From Candidatus Gallionella acididurans (GTDB lineage: Bacteria > Pseudomonadota > Gammaproteobacteria > Burkholderiales > Gallionellaceae), in the NCBI GenBank assembly GCA_001577345.1, contig LSLI01000023.1:1-33697 (forward strand): DNA of 33,697 nt, read 5' to 3'. The notes under the pieces are model-generated. The model saw only the letters and a program-made list of their open reading frames with translations. It did not search any database and was not told where the DNA came from. Made by a program: the position numbers and the translations under genes. Positions 16,894-26,604 of the stretch are shown piece by piece; position 1 is the first letter of the stretch; every line of letters starts with the position of its first letter.

Positions 16894-17156
16894 ATGAATG
16901 CGAAACCAAAATGCGCGCACGGCTTGCCGTGTTTGAGCCGGTGCAACTGGAAATCGTCGACGAAAGCCACAAGCACGCCGGGCATGCCGGCGCCCGCGAT
17001 GGTGGCGGGCATTATGTGGTGCGCATCGTTTCAGCCCAGTTTGCCGGCAAAAATACGGTTGCGCGCCATCGTATGATATATTACGCCATGGGGGAATTAA
17101 TGAAGCGCGAAATCCACGCTCTGACCATACAGGCGCTTGCGCCGGATGAACTTTAG
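16890..17156 (+). CDS. bolA: BolA/IbaG-family protein
   Basis: 88 residues. ATG 16890 overlaps the yciI stop by four bases. The BolA domain (PF01722) shows [10 protein letters not shown] (23-32), [14 protein letters not shown] (51-64, with the invariant RH motif) and [11 protein letters not shown] near the end. BolA proteins bind monothiol glutaredoxins through a shared iron-sulfur cluster and affect Fe-S trafficking and stress morphology; some bind DNA. The histidines His27, His29 and His60 are possible cluster ligands. It precedes the parvulin gene by 48 bp. BolA versus IbaG subtype cannot be decided from sequence alone. Confidence 0.92.
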   Translation: MNECETKMRARLAVFEPVQLEIVDESHKHAGHAGARDGGGHYVVRIVSAQFAGKNTVARHRMIYYAMGELMKREIHALTIQALAPDEL

Positions 17157-17204
17157 GATAGCCACACTTCAGCCACACTTTGATAATTTTTTAGAGGAAC
17201 CGCA

Positions 17205-17993
17205 ATGTTAAAAACTGGAAAATTTGCAGCGCTGACATTACTCAGCCTACTCATGATCAACACGGCTTTTGCCGAGGACAAATCAGCCGCCATGGTTAAC
17301 GGGGTCTCGCTTCCTCAAAGCCGTGTCGAAGCGCGCGTCAAAACCGCCACTGCACAGGGCCAGGCCGACACCCCGGAACTGCGCAAGGCGATCCGTGAAG
17401 ACATGATCAGTCTCGAAGTGCTGCTGCAGGCCGCAAAGAAGGACGGGCTGGACAAGACCCCTGACGTCATAGAACAAACCGAACTCGCCAAGGACTCCAT
17501 CCTGGCCAACGCGTATGTCCAGAACTATGTCAAAAACCACCCGATCACTGATGACCAGATCAAGCAGGAATATGACAAGCTGAAGACCAATCTTGGCGAC
17601 AAGGAATACAAGGTGAGCCATATCCTGGTGGGATCGGAAGACGAAGCCAAGGCTATCATCAAGCAGCTCGGCCACAAGGGTAATTTCGAAAAAATCGCCA
17701 AGGAAAAATCCAAGGACGCCGGCTCTGCACAACACGGCGGCGCACTGGACTGGGCAGTTCCGAGCAATTTCGTTCCGCCGTTTGCCGAAGCCATGCTCAC
17801 CCTGAAAAAGGGCGCTTACACCAAAGAACCGGTTAAAACCCAATTCGGCTGGCATATCATCAAAATGGACGACATACGCCCCCTGAAAATCCCTTCATTG
17901 GAACAGGTCAAACCGCAGATACTGCAACGCCTGCAACAGGAATCGATCCAGAAGATGATTGCCGACTTGCGCAGCGGCGCAAAGATCGAGTAA
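17205..17993 (+). CDS. Periplasmic peptidyl-prolyl isomerase, parvulin type
   Basis: 262 residues. Signal peptide of 23 residues ending TAFA before EDK. A SurA-like N-terminal helical region (about 28-125) is followed by a parvulin domain (about 132-230) with VSHILVGSEDEA, GGALDWAVPSNFVPPF and TQFGWHIIKMDD. It is a probable periplasmic chaperone/isomerase that helps fold exported and outer-membrane proteins. ATG 17205 has GAGGA at about seven bases. It is the last gene of the bcp-to-parvulin run and ends at a strong terminator. Confidence 0.93.
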   Translation: MLKTGKFAALTLLSLLMINTAFAEDKSAAMVNGVSLPQSRVEARVKTATAQGQADTPELRKAIREDMISLEVLLQAAKKDGLDKTPDVIEQTELAKDSILANAYVQNYVKNHPITDDQIKQEYDKLKTNLGDKEYKVSHILVGSEDEAKAIIKQLGHKGNFEKIAKEKSKDAGSAQHGGALDWAVPSNFVPPFAEAMLTLKKGAYTKEPVKTQFGWHIIKMDDIRPLKIPSLEQVKPQILQRLQQESIQKMIADLRSGAKIE

Positions 17994-18017
17994 TCGGAAG
18001 CGCAGTCGCCACAAAAA

Positions 18018-18045
18018 GGGGATGCCGCTGGCATCCCCTTTTTTT
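18018..18045 (+). terminator. Rho-independent terminator after the parvulin gene
   Basis: GGGGATGCC (18018-18026), loop GCT, GGCATCCCC (18030-18038), then seven T (18039-18045). Nine perfect GC-rich pairs plus an upstream A run that can extend the stem; 25 bp after the stop codon. Confidence 0.93.
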
Positions 18046-18376
18046 CGTGCCGGCGCATTCTGAAAACGCACCTCAACTTCCTCGCCGCTTCCCGACCACA
18101 CGCAAAAGATTTCCATGCAATGAGCCCATCTGTAAATCCGGGATGCACATAGATTGGCAAGGCAAACGCACAATCAGCGACTGTCCACCCGTGGAGCACC
18201 AGAAGCACGACAGAACGCAAGCCGGCGTGGAATCGCCGAACGCGACATTCGGCATGCGCTTGATTAGCAGAAATGTCAGGGCCGGGCGGCAGAAGGCTGG
18301 CACTGGACGGCGGGCAGAAACGACGTCCAACGTTTGAGTTGCATCCGCCGTTCACCGTAACAACGGTACCGGGCGA
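18046..18376. other. Intergenic stretch, no gene seen
   Basis: 331 bp between the parvulin terminator and the end of the convergent outer-membrane protein gene. Open frames on both strands are short, lack ribosome sites and resemble no family I know. I see no repeat or second terminator. Confidence 0.5.
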
Positions 18377-19027
18377 TCAGAACGTATAACCGACGCCTAT
18401 GGAAATGACCGGGTAGAATTTGTAACTGCTCATCGAACTGTTCAAGTCGCTGTTGGCTTGGCTGATGTCCGCGCTAGTCACGTTAGGAATGTTGGTCGTG
18501 ACGTTTGCCTTGGGTGAGCCCTGATACATGATGCCTATATCGCTGGTGAACGACAGGCCCGTGTTTTTCGGGGTTCTTCCCCAGCCTATCCCCAGATAGG
18601 GAGCCACTTTCTTGAATTCGATCGCGGCATTTACAGATTGCCCGGAGGTGACACCGGTATAAGTCTGTCCGCCAATATTGACACTGCCGGCTGTAGGCCG
18701 TGCAGTCATATTCACACTGTTGTTGTTGTAGATGAGGCCGCCGCTCATGCGGAAGCTGCCGGCAAAGGGGTGCCAATCGGCCAGTGCTTCCAGGCTGCTC
18801 AGGTTCAAGTCACCGTTATAGTCTGTGGTAAGCCCGTTCGAAGTGGATGTCTTGTTGAGGTTGTACTTGTAGGTATTCAGCCCGATGCGCCCATCGATTG
18901 ATTGCGCCATCGGAAAGGCCACTTCCATGCCCAAGCCCAACGTGGAGACCTTGCCATTGATCGTGACGTCCGCGTATGCAGGAAGGGTGAGCGCGGAGAA
19001 GGCTGTCGCGAAAATTATTTTCTTCAT
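18377..19027 (-). CDS. Outer-membrane beta-barrel protein
   Basis: 216 residues: signal peptide MKKIIFATAFSALTLPAYA then DVTINGKVSTLGLGMEV, the first strand of a barrel. The chain alternates polar and hydrophobic residues, has LGLGMEVAF, MSGGLIYNNN and APYLGIGWG strands, and ends GVGYTF with the terminal phenylalanine recognised by the BAM machinery. Length and strand count suggest an eight-stranded barrel similar to OmpA/OmpW-like small porins; the exact family is not recognised. AAAGGA lies nine bases before ATG 19025-19027. It stands alone on the minus strand. Confidence 0.82.
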   Translation of the reverse strand: MKKIIFATAFSALTLPAYADVTINGKVSTLGLGMEVAFPMAQSIDGRIGLNTYKYNLNKTSTSNGLTTDYNGDLNLSSLEALADWHPFAGSFRMSGGLIYNNNSVNMTARPTAGSVNIGGQTYTGVTSGQSVNAAIEFKKVAPYLGIGWGRTPKNTGLSFTSDIGIMYQGSPKANVTTNIPNVTSADISQANSDLNSSMSSYKFYPVISIGVGYTF

Positions 19028-19161
19028 TGTTCATTGTCCTTTGATAAACGGTGGGGGTTGGGATCGCAAAATAATTTCACCCGAATTTCAATGCAGCAAT
19101 CCCAAAAAGCAGGACGTGCGGCGGTGTTGAAGCACATGCTAGTCGCCCTATGTACTCAAGG

Positions 19162-22100
19162 TCAAGCCTGGCCCACCCACTTCCTTGCATTCTGGAACAT
19201 CTTCAGCCATGCGCCGTTCTCCTGCCAGCCATACGGATGCCATGAATTCTGCACGGCACGGAACACCCGCTCGGGATGCGGCATCATGATCGTGAAGCGC
19301 CCGTTCGGCGTGGTCAGGCCGGTGATGCCCTGCGGCGAGCCGTTCGGGTTGAGCGGATAATCCTCGGTCGTATTGCCGCGATGATCCACATAGCGCAGCG
19401 TGACCAGTTTCTGTGCCGCCTTGAGGTGCTTTTCATCGCGGAAATCGGCATAGCCTTCGCCGTGCGACACCACGATGGGCATGCGGCTGCCCGCCATGCC
19501 GTCAAACAGGATAGACGCCGAGGGCTGCACCTCGACCATCACGAAGCGCGCCTCGAATTGCTCTGAGCGGTTGCGCGTGAAGTGCGCCCAGCTTTCCGCG
19601 CCAGGAATGATCTCGTGCAGCTTGCTCATCATCTGGCAGCCGTTGCACACGCCCAGCGCAAAGGTATCACTGCGCTGGAAGAACGCCTCGAATTCGTTGC
19701 GCGCCCTGGCGTTGAACAGGATGGATTTCGCCCACCCTTCGCCGGCCCCCAGCACGTCGCCGTAAGAGAACCCGCCGCACGCCGCGAACCCCTTAAAATC
19801 CGCCAGATTGACGCGGCCGCTGATGATGTCGCTCATATGCACATCCACCGCGGCAAACCCGGCGCGATCGAAAGCCGCCGCCATCTCTGCCTGGCCGTTC
19901 ACGCCCTGCTCCCGCAGAATCGCGATTTTGGGGCGGGTGCGCAACAGTGAGGGGGAAATCTTCTCGTTCAGGTCATAACTCAATTTGATGTGCAAGCCGG
20001 GGTCGGCGGCATCCAGCAGCCTGTCGAACTCCTGCAGGGCGCAATCCGGATTGTCGCGCAGCTTCTGCATCCGGTAGCTGGTCTCCGACCAGATGCGCTG
20101 CAGATTGACGCCGCTTTCCGCAAACAATGTTTTACCGTCGCGGGAGATCACTATCATGCCTGTCTGGTTCAATGTGGCGATCTTCTGCACGCTCTTCAGC
20201 CCGGCAGCGCGCGCCATTTCCAGGACATGTTCGACATCGCGGTTGCGCACTTGTATCACCGCGCCGAGTTCCTCATTGAACAAGGCGCGCAATGTATCCC
20301 CGTGAGACTCGTCAAGGCTGATGTTCAACCCGATGTGTCCGGCGAAAGCCATTTCACACAGCGTTACGAACACACCGCCGTCGGAACGGTCGTGATAGCT
20401 GAACAGCTTGCCCTCGACGTTCAGCCTTTGTATCAGCTCGAAGCAGGACTTGAGCAGCAGCGCATCGTCGACATCAGGCGCGACATCGCCGACCTGCTTG
20501 TACACCTGCGCCAATGCCGAGCCGCCCATGCGATTCTTGCCCTGGCCGAGATCGATCAGCAGCAGCGTGGTGTCCAGGAACGGCGCCAGTTGCGGCGTCA
20601 GTGTTTCGCGCGCATCGGGACAGGGCGCGAAAGCGGTGATGATCAGGGACAGCGGCGCTGTGACGGACTTGCTTCCCCCCCCGTCCTGCCACACCGTCTT
20701 CATCGACATCGAATCCTTGCCGACCGGAATACTGATGCCGAGCTGCGGGCACAGCTCCATGCCCACCGCGCGCACCGTGTCGAACAGCGCCGCGTCCTCG
20801 CCATGATGCCCGGCTGCAGCCATCCAGTTCGCCGAGAGTTTGATGTCGCTGATCTTGTCTATGCGCGTCGCCGCGATGTTGGTGAGCGCCTCGCCCACCG
20901 CCATGCGCCCCGAAGCCGGCGCATTCACCAATGCCAGCGGAGTACGCTCGCCGATCGCGAACGCCTCGGCGCGATACGTGTTGAAACCCATCAGCGTGAC
21001 GGCAACATCGGCCACCGGCACTTGCCACGGGCCGACCATCTGGTCGCGGGCCGTCATGCCGCCCACGCTGCGGTCGCCGATGCTGATCAGGAAGTTCTTG
21101 TTCGCCACCGACGGCAGACGCAGCACACGCCCTATCGCCTCTTTCAGCCCGACCTTGGAGATTTCGCAGGTAGTCAGCCGGCGCGTTTCGCGCGCCACGG
21201 TGCGCGTCATTTTCGGCGGCTTGCCGAGCAGCACCGACAGCGGCATGTCCACCGGGTAATTGTCGAACCGCATGTCATGCACGCTGAGCTGGTCTTCTAC
21301 CGTCGTAACACCGACCACCTCGAAGGGACAGCGCTCGCGCTCGCAGAACGCGCGGAATTCTTCCAGGCGCCCGGGCGCGATCGCCAGCACGTAGCGTTCC
21401 TGCGATTCGTTGCACCATATCTGCTTGGGCGACATGCCGGTCTCGTCCAGCGGTATCTTGCGCAAATCGAAGCGCGCGCCGCGCCCGCCGCCGTGCACCA
21501 GCTCGGGCAGCGCGTTCGACATGCCCCCCGCGCCGACATCGTGTATGGACAGGATGGGATTGTTCGCGCCCATCTGCCAGCAACGGTCTATCACTTCCTG
21601 CGCGCGGCGCTGCATCTCGGGATTGCCGCGCTGCACCGAATCGAAATCCAGCTTCTCAACGTTGCTGCCGGTGTCCATGCTGGAGGCTGCGCCGCCTCCC
21701 AGGCCGATCAGCATGCCCGGGCCGCCCAGATGCACCACCAGCGCGCCGACCGGCAGATCGTGTTTGTGGGTGTGTATCGCCGCGATGTTGCCGACTCCGC
21801 CCGCCAGCATGATGGGCTTGTGGTAGCCGCGCATCTCGCCGCTGACGTTCTCTTCGAAAGTGCGGAAATAGCCGGCCAGGTTCGGTCGGCCGAATTCATT
21901 GTTGAAAGCCGCGCCACCGATCGGGCCGTCCAGCATGATCTGCAATGCGGAAACAATCCGGCCCGGCTTGCCATATTGACTCGAAACCCTCTCCCCCACC
22001 CCCTCTCCCGCCTGCGGGAGAGGGGAACCACTCTGTTCTGAGGAGAGGACGTTTGTCCCCTCTCCCACTTGTGGGAGAGGGTTAGGGAGAGGGCTGTATT

Positions 22101-23226
22101 TTTCCCACGGCTGCCCGAAGCCCGGGATGTTCAGGTTGGAAACCGAGAAGCCGGTCAGACCGGCCTTGGGCTTGGAGCCGGTACCGGTCGCGCCCTCGTC
22201 GCGTATCTCGCCGCCGGAACCGGTCGCGGCGCCGGCGAACGGCGCTATCGCTGTGGGATGGTTGTGCGTCTCGACCTTCATCAGCGTGTGCGTCAGTTCG
22301 TCGCTGAACGCGTAAGCGCCATCGGCGCGCGGATAAAATCGCTCGATGCGCGCGCCCTCGATCACCGACGAATTGTCGGAATACGCCACCACCGTGCCTT
22401 GCGGGCTGACCTTGTGGGTGTTGCGTATCATGCCGAACAGCGACATGGATTGTGCCTCGCCGTCGATTACCCAGTCGGCATTGAATATCTTGTGGCGGCA
22501 GTGTTCGGAATTGGCCTGTGCGAACATCATCAGCTCGACATCAGTGGGATTGCGCTTCAGCTTTTTGAAGTTTTCGACCAGGTACTCGATCTCGTCCTGC
22601 GAAAGCGCCATGCCCATCTCGAGATTGGCCTTCGCCAGCGCAGCGCTGCCGCCCTTCAGCACATCGACGCTGGCCAGCGCTTGCGGTTCGCCGTGCCTGA
22701 AGATCTTTTCCGCCGCGCTATCGATATCATCAAGCACCGATTCGGTCATGCGGTCATGCAGCAGCGGCAATATCGCGGCTTGTTCACCTCTGCTCAACAT
22801 CCTGCCATTGGGGGTTTTCAGGTAATACACCACGCCGCGCTCGATGCGCAGCACACCGGACAGGCCGCAATGCTTCGCGATATCCGTGGCCTTGGTAGAC
22901 CAGGGCGAGATCGTGCCCAGGCGCGGCACGACGAGCACCCGCTGCATGGCTCCGGCCTGCCCGGGTTCACCGCTGTGTTTATCCAGGCCCAGCACCTTAT
23001 CCAGCAACTTCGCCTGTGCACTGCTGAAAGTCGCGCCATGGTTTTCCGGCAATTTCGGGGCCGAAAGCGGCGGCGAATTTTTGGCTGTGCTCTCGCGCAG
23101 CACTGTGAAATAGCAGTGGCGCGTGTCAGCGATAACCACATCAGGTGCAGCCGCATGCAATGTGCTGCGCAGTTTTTCTAGGCGAAACACAGACAATGCG
23201 GCACAGCCAACAGATACACGAAACAT
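19162..23226 (-). CDS. purL: Phosphoribosylformylglycinamidine synthase, single-chain
   Basis: 1354 residues from ATG 23224-23226 ([19 protein letters not shown]); ATG 23236-23238 would add MDIP. The enzyme makes FGAM from FGAR, ATP and glutamine in purine synthesis. Visible parts: N-terminal domain, the FGAR/ATP-binding core with [13 protein letters not shown] and [11 protein letters not shown], the second AIRS-like half with [12 protein letters not shown], and a C-terminal glutaminase with nucleophile Cys1194 in [10 protein letters not shown] and His1317/Glu1319 in PHPERV. Residues 376-417 are an insertion absent from the family: between QPWE and YGKPGRIV there are two inverted copies of a palindromic repeat (reads [14 protein letters not shown] ... 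[14 protein letters not shown]). The frame is intact, so the enzyme is probably functional. It is divergent from nnrD with 69 bp between. Confidence 0.95.
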   Translation of the reverse strand: MFRVSVGCAALSVFRLEKLRSTLHAAAPDVVIADTRHCYFTVLRESTAKNSPPLSAPKLPENHGATFSSAQAKLLDKVLGLDKHSGEPGQAGAMQRVLVVPRLGTISPWSTKATDIAKHCGLSGVLRIERGVVYYLKTPNGRMLSRGEQAAILPLLHDRMTESVLDDIDSAAEKIFRHGEPQALASVDVLKGGSAALAKANLEMGMALSQDEIEYLVENFKKLKRNPTDVELMMFAQANSEHCRHKIFNADWVIDGEAQSMSLFGMIRNTHKVSPQGTVVAYSDNSSVIEGARIERFYPRADGAYAFSDELTHTLMKVETHNHPTAIAPFAGAATGSGGEIRDEGATGTGSKPKAGLTGFSVSNLNIPGFGQPWEKYSPLPNPLPQVGEGTNVLSSEQSGSPLPQAGEGVGERVSSQYGKPGRIVSALQIMLDGPIGGAAFNNEFGRPNLAGYFRTFEENVSGEMRGYHKPIMLAGGVGNIAAIHTHKHDLPVGALVVHLGGPGMLIGLGGGAASSMDTGSNVEKLDFDSVQRGNPEMQRRAQEVIDRCWQMGANNPILSIHDVGAGGMSNALPELVHGGGRGARFDLRKIPLDETGMSPKQIWCNESQERYVLAIAPGRLEEFRAFCERERCPFEVVGVTTVEDQLSVHDMRFDNYPVDMPLSVLLGKPPKMTRTVARETRRLTTCEISKVGLKEAIGRVLRLPSVANKNFLISIGDRSVGGMTARDQMVGPWQVPVADVAVTLMGFNTYRAEAFAIGERTPLALVNAPASGRMAVGEALTNIAATRIDKISDIKLSANWMAAAGHHGEDAALFDTVRAVGMELCPQLGISIPVGKDSMSMKTVWQDGGGSKSVTAPLSLIITAFAPCPDARETLTPQLAPFLDTTLLLIDLGQGKNRMGGSALAQVYKQVGDVAPDVDDALLLKSCFELIQRLNVEGKLFSYHDRSDGGVFVTLCEMAFAGHIGLNISLDESHGDTLRALFNEELGAVIQVRNRDVEHVLEMARAAGLKSVQKIATLNQTGMIVISRDGKTLFAESGVNLQRIWSETSYRMQKLRDNPDCALQEFDRLLDAADPGLHIKLSYDLNEKISPSLLRTRPKIAILREQGVNGQAEMAAAFDRAGFAAVDVHMSDIISGRVNLADFKGFAACGGFSYGDVLGAGEGWAKSILFNARARNEFEAFFQRSDTFALGVCNGCQMMSKLHEIIPGAESWAHFTRNRSEQFEARFVMVEVQPSASILFDGMAGSRMPIVVSHGEGYADFRDEKHLKAAQKLVTLRYVDHRGNTTEDYPLNPNGSPQGITGLTTPNGRFTIMMPHPERVFRAVQNSWHPYGWQENGAWLKMFQNARKWVGQA
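21986..22025. repeat. In-frame palindromic repeat, copy 2 (inside purL)
   Basis: Tail ACCCTCTCCCCCA (21986-21998) and stem CCCTCTCCCGC (22001-22011), loop CT, GCGGGAGAGGG (22014-22024), with a flanking C/G pair. Tail-first on the plus strand, so opposite to copy 3 only 30 bp away. Translated on the purL strand as [13 protein letters not shown]. Confidence 0.88.
22055..22093. repeat. In-frame palindromic repeat, copy 3 (inside purL)
   Basis: Stem CCCTCTCCCAC (22058-22068), loop TT, GTGGGAGAGGG (22071-22081), then tail TTAGGGAGAGGG (22082-22093). Stem-first on the plus strand. Read on the purL strand it gives [13 protein letters not shown]. Together with copy 2 it forms an inverted pair. Confidence 0.88.
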
Positions 23227-23295
23227 GGGGATGTCCATAATATAAATCCGGGGCGCGATTATACTATGCACCACACATATGAATGACCCAAGAAA

Positions 23296-24219
23296 ATGAC
23301 CGAACGCGTCCCCGCCCCTGCCCCCGAAACCATTACCCGGAACCGGGTCATGGCTGACTTCCCGATACGCCCGCGCGACAGCCACAAGGGGATGTTCGGC
23401 ACGGTCGCGGTGCTCGGCGGCGCCTCCGGGACGGTCGGCGCGCCACTGCTGGCGGCACGCGCGGCGCTAAAGCTCGGCGCAGGCAGCGTGCATGTCGGGT
23501 TGCTGGCAGAGAATGCGCCCGTTGTGGATGCTGTGCAGCCGGAACTGATGCTGCACAGCGCGACAGATTTGTTTCGCCACCGCCCTCTCCCCAACCCTCT
23601 CCCGCAGGCGGGAGAGGGGGGAAAAGTGAAAAGCAATTTCAATCATGATGTGCTGGCGATCGGCTGCGGCCTGGGAACCTCGATTGAGGCACGGGGGCTT
23701 TTGCATGAAGCTCTGGTCAGCGACGTCGCGCTGGTGATTGATGCCGACGCGCTGAACCTCCTTGCCCGCCAGCCTGACCTGCGGGTGCTCCTGCACAACC
23801 GCATGCAAGCCACCGTGCTCACCCCGCATCCAGGCGAAGCCGCGCGACTGCTGGGCTGCGAGAGCCGCGAGATACAGTCGGACCGCATCGCGGCGGTGCG
23901 GCAACTGGCACAAAAATTTTCTTGCAGCGCGGTACTGAAAGGCGCGGACAGCCTGTGCATCACCCGCGACGGCAAATTATTCGTCAACCAGACCGGCAAT
24001 CCCGGCATGAGCAGCGCGGGCATGGGCGACGTGCTGACCGGCATGATCGCGGCCTTCATCGCGCAGGGCATGACTGCGGACAACGCGATGCTGCTGGCCG
24101 TGCACCTGCATGGCGCGGCGGGTGATGCGCTGGCCGGGCAAGGCATTGCGACAGGCATGACTGCCAGCGACGTCACCGAGTCGGCGCGGCTGCTGTTGAA
24201 CCAGTGGCTGGGCAACTAG
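23296..24219 (+). CDS. nnrD: ADP/ATP-dependent (S)-NAD(P)H-hydrate dehydratase
   Basis: 307 residues, carbohydrate kinase-like fold (PF01256). It repairs hydrated NADH and NADPH in the cytoplasm. Motifs: [18 protein letters not shown] near the N-terminus, [34 protein letters not shown] and the catalytic nucleotide-binding [16 protein letters not shown]. Many bacteria have a fused NnrE epimerase domain in front; it is absent here, so this is the dehydratase alone. About residues 95-115 are an insertion ([15 protein letters not shown]) made by the same palindromic repeat as in purL, placed just before the strand [13 protein letters not shown] 23296 has a weak AAGA ahead. It is followed after one base by the aminopropyltransferase-like gene. 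Confidence 0.93.
   Translation: MTERVPAPAPETITRNRVMADFPIRPRDSHKGMFGTVAVLGGASGTVGAPLLAARAALKLGAGSVHVGLLAENAPVVDAVQPELMLHSATDLFRHRPLPNPLPQAGEGGKVKSNFNHDVLAIGCGLGTSIEARGLLHEALVSDVALVIDADALNLLARQPDLRVLLHNRMQATVLTPHPGEAARLLGCESREIQSDRIAAVRQLAQKFSCSAVLKGADSLCITRDGKLFVNQTGNPGMSSAGMGDVLTGMIAAFIAQGMTADNAMLLAVHLHGAAGDALAGQGIATGMTASDVTESARLLLNQWLGN
23583..23620 (+). repeat. In-frame palindromic repeat, copy 4 (inside nnrD)
   Basis: Tail CCCTCTCCCCAA (23583-23594), stem CCCTCTCCCGC (23595-23605), loop AG, GCGGGAGAGGG (23608-23618). Same orientation relative to its gene as copies 1 and 3, translated [13 protein letters not shown]. Confidence 0.88.
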
Positions 24220-24220
24220 A

Positions 24221-24976
24221 TTGTCCACACCGATCGACATATCCGAAGAGGCCGGCGTGCGCTACCTGCACTTCGGCTCGGAATGGGTGCAGGGCGCGAT
24301 GCGCATCGCGCGCCCGTGGAACCTAGAGCTGGAATACACCCGCGAGATGATGGCGTCGCTATTGCTGCGCCAGGATGCAAACTGGCCGCGCAAGGTGCTG
24401 CTGATCGGCCTGGGCGCGGCCTCGCTGACCAAATTCCTGTATCGGCACTACCCGCTCGCGCATCTGACCGTGGTGGAAATCGAACCCGCCGTGGTCGCCG
24501 CCGCGCGGCAATTCTTCAAGCTTCCTGAAGACCCCAAGCGGGTCAATATCGTGATAGGCGACGGCGTGGAATATGTGCTGAACAGCACCAGGAAATTCGA
24601 TCTGGTCCTGGTGGACGGCTACGATGAAAATGCAAGTTCCGGCGCGCTGGATACCCTGCCGTTCTATCAGGGATGCCGGGGGCGTTTGAACGGAGGCGGA
24701 ATCATGTCGGTCAACCTGCTCACCAGCAGTCGCCGCTTCGAAGGCAGCATAACGCGCATAGCCAAAGCATTCGATGATCGCGTACTGGCGTTTCCTTCAT
24801 GCGAAAGCGGCAACGCCATCGCGTTGGCGGCGGATGGCGAGGCTGTTACCATCCCCTTCCATGACCTGCGAGAAAACGCGCTGGAACTGCACAAGGAAAC
24901 CGGCCTGAACCTGATGCCTGCCATCGCGCGGCTGGAGCAGTCTCAAAGTTGCCCGGGCGGCATCCTGAAACTGTAA
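24221..24976 (+). CDS. Spermidine synthase-like SAM-fold protein
   Basis: 251 residues from TTG 24221, one base after the nnrD stop; no in-frame ATG lies near, so a TTG start with translational coupling is likely. Rossmann-fold motifs resemble polyamine aminopropyltransferases: VLLIGLGAASLT (59-70, SAM-type glycine loop), VVEIEPAVV with Glu86, IGDGVEYV with Asp114 and LVLVDGYDENASSG with Asp132. The N-terminal beta domain of true SpeE is reduced to about 50 residues. The protein could be an aminopropyltransferase or a methyltransferase of that superfamily; many betaproteobacteria carry such a 'spermidine synthase-like' gene of unknown substrate. Fold sure, activity unsure. Confidence 0.8.
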   Translation: MSTPIDISEEAGVRYLHFGSEWVQGAMRIARPWNLELEYTREMMASLLLRQDANWPRKVLLIGLGAASLTKFLYRHYPLAHLTVVEIEPAVVAAARQFFKLPEDPKRVNIVIGDGVEYVLNSTRKFDLVLVDGYDENASSGALDTLPFYQGCRGRLNGGGIMSVNLLTSSRRFEGSITRIAKAFDDRVLAFPSCESGNAIALAADGEAVTIPFHDLRENALELHKETGLNLMPAIARLEQSQSCPGGILKL

Positions 24977-25118
24977 GCCGCGCCCCCAGGGCCGGGCTGC
25001 TGCCACTGGTGTACGCGGAGCGATCCATTCCGGAAAGATGCCCGGCAGTGCAAATCCATGGCACAATTAATCTGCAGGGAATCATGATTTTTTGTTCATT
25101 CAATACCGGGGAGAAAAC

Positions 25119-25685
25119 ATGGGCATGCTGATTTTTTTCGGATTCATCGCGGTGCTGCTGATCTACGCCGTCAGCCTGTACAACCATCTGGTCCTCGTCA
25201 AAAACGATGTCGCCAAGGCGTGGGCCAACATCGACGTGCTGCTCAAACAGCGCCATGACGAACTGCCCAAGCTGGTCGAGGTGTGCAAGCAATACAAACA
25301 GTTCGAGCAGGCCACACTGCAAAAAGTCATCGAGGCGCGCTCGCAGGTGCATGCCGCACGCGAACGCCAGGATATCGGCGCGCTGGGTCAGGCGGAAGGT
25401 GCATTGCGCGCCGGATTGGGCAACATCTTCGCGGTGGCCGAGGCTTACCCGGAACTGAAAGCCAATGAAAACTTCATGCAACTGCAGAACCGCATCACCT
25501 CGCTCGAGAACGGCATCGCAGACCGCCGCGAACTGTATAACGACTCGGCGAACATCAACAACGTGCAGATCGAGGTATTTCCTGCCAGCATCATCGCGGG
25601 CATGTTCAACTTCGGCGAGAAACCGCTGCTGGAATTCTCCGCCTCGGAGAAGGCGGATGTGGACATGAAATCGCTGTTCGGCTGA
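25119..25685 (+). CDS. lemA: LemA family membrane protein
   Basis: 188 residues. One N-terminal membrane helix (about 2-20), then a long helical domain with the LemA signature KNDVAKAWANIDVLLKQRH (28-46) and LPKLVE. The end contains YNDSANINNVQIEVFPA, also typical (PF04011). LemA proteins have a short outside N-terminus and a helical-bundle domain whose role is unknown. GGGGAG six bases before ATG 25119 decides this start over ATG 25092. The next gene, 19 bp on, encodes a GIDE-like membrane protein, a pairing that recurs in bacteria and suggests a common complex. Confidence 0.93.
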   Translation: MGMLIFFGFIAVLLIYAVSLYNHLVLVKNDVAKAWANIDVLLKQRHDELPKLVEVCKQYKQFEQATLQKVIEARSQVHAARERQDIGALGQAEGALRAGLGNIFAVAEAYPELKANENFMQLQNRITSLENGIADRRELYNDSANINNVQIEVFPASIIAGMFNFGEKPLLEFSASEKADVDMKSLFG

Positions 25686-25704
25686 CTTTCAACGTCTGCC
25701 GATC

Positions 25705-26604
25705 ATGCTGGATTCGCTGCGCCGCGAATACGCTCAACTGGTCACTTCCGGTGCGCAGTTGCTGCTGCTGCTGATAGGACTCAAACTGGAGTCTCGCAAC
25801 AGCTGGCTGATTTGCCTGTCCGTCATGGCCGCAATCAGTATCCTGGCCTGGCTGTCGGCATTGAACCGGCTGCGCACGGTACGCGATACGCCCACCTCGA
25901 AGATCGCCTCCGCCGCGCAGGGCTATGTTGAACTCCGCGGACGCGGTCACCCGTTTGGGGACCCTTTGCTCGGCAAACTCAGCCTGCTGCCCTGTTTGTG
26001 GTACCGCTACAGGATAGAACAGCGCGAATCCGGAAATAAATGGAAAACCATGGACGCCGGAGAAAGTGACGATACTTTCATACTGCGCGACGACACAGGC
26101 GAGTGCGTAATCGATCCCGAGCAGGCGGAGATACTTACGCTGCACCACGACCAGTGGCATGACGGCGATTATCGCTATACCGAATGGAAGCTTATCGAGC
26201 ACGACAGCCTTTACGTCATCGGCCAGTTCCGCACCCAGGGCGGAAGCAGCGTTGAGTTCGATACCCATGCGGAACTCAACGCGCTACTGGCCGAATGGAA
26301 GCAGGACATGCCGGCACTATTGAAGCGCTTCGATCTGGACAACGACGGCACGCTGAATGCACAGGAGTGGATGCTGGCGCGATCGGCCGCCAACCGTGAA
26401 GTGGCCAGGATGATGCGCGAAGCGCAGGCGCAGCCGGACATCAATATCGTCGGCAGGCCGCGCGACGGAAAATTGTTCATGGTCAGCAATCTCGGCCAGG
26501 ACAAGCTGGCGCGCCGCTACCTGTTATGGAGCTGGGCGCATCTGCTGATCTTCTTCGGGGCATTGGGCGGGGCAGGATGGGTGCTGCAGAAAACAACGAT
26601 TTGA
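25705..26604 (+). CDS. GIDE-domain-like membrane protein with an EF-hand loop
   Basis: 299 residues. Two helices near the N-terminus (about 14-26 and 32-52), a soluble beta-rich middle and a C-terminal helix (about 272-295). The middle resembles the GIDE/BAM domain (PF12483) of mitochondrial MUL1-type proteins: LLGKLSLLPCLWYRYRIEQ, then TFILRDDTGECVIDPEQAE. There is no RING finger, so ubiquitin ligase activity, the usual automatic label, should not be assumed. Residues 210-221 read DLDNDGTLNAQE, a canonical calcium-binding EF-hand loop with acids at positions 1, 3, 5 and 12. It is probably an envelope protein working with LemA. ATG 25705 lacks a clear ribosome site. Confidence 0.78.
   Translation: MLDSLRREYAQLVTSGAQLLLLLIGLKLESRNSWLICLSVMAAISILAWLSALNRLRTVRDTPTSKIASAAQGYVELRGRGHPFGDPLLGKLSLLPCLWYRYRIEQRESGNKWKTMDAGESDDTFILRDDTGECVIDPEQAEILTLHHDQWHDGDYRYTEWKLIEHDSLYVIGQFRTQGGSSVEFDTHAELNALLAEWKQDMPALLKRFDLDNDGTLNAQEWMLARSAANREVARMMREAQAQPDINIVGRPRDGKLFMVSNLGQDKLARRYLLWSWAHLLIFFGALGGAGWVLQKTTI

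Noticed and set aside
17816-18355. Minus-strand frame of 179 codons after the parvulin gene
   Set aside because: Half lies antisense to the parvulin gene and crosses its terminator; no ribosome site.
19990-22041. Long plus-strand open frame of 683 codons opposite purL
   Set aside because: It is antisense to the conserved purL core, has a composition rich in His, Arg and Gln typical of shadow frames, and shows no family signature.
21986-22093. Possible CRISPR array from the repeated CCCTCTCCC words
   Set aside because: Only two copies, in inverted orientation, inside purL, without regular spacers or cas genes.
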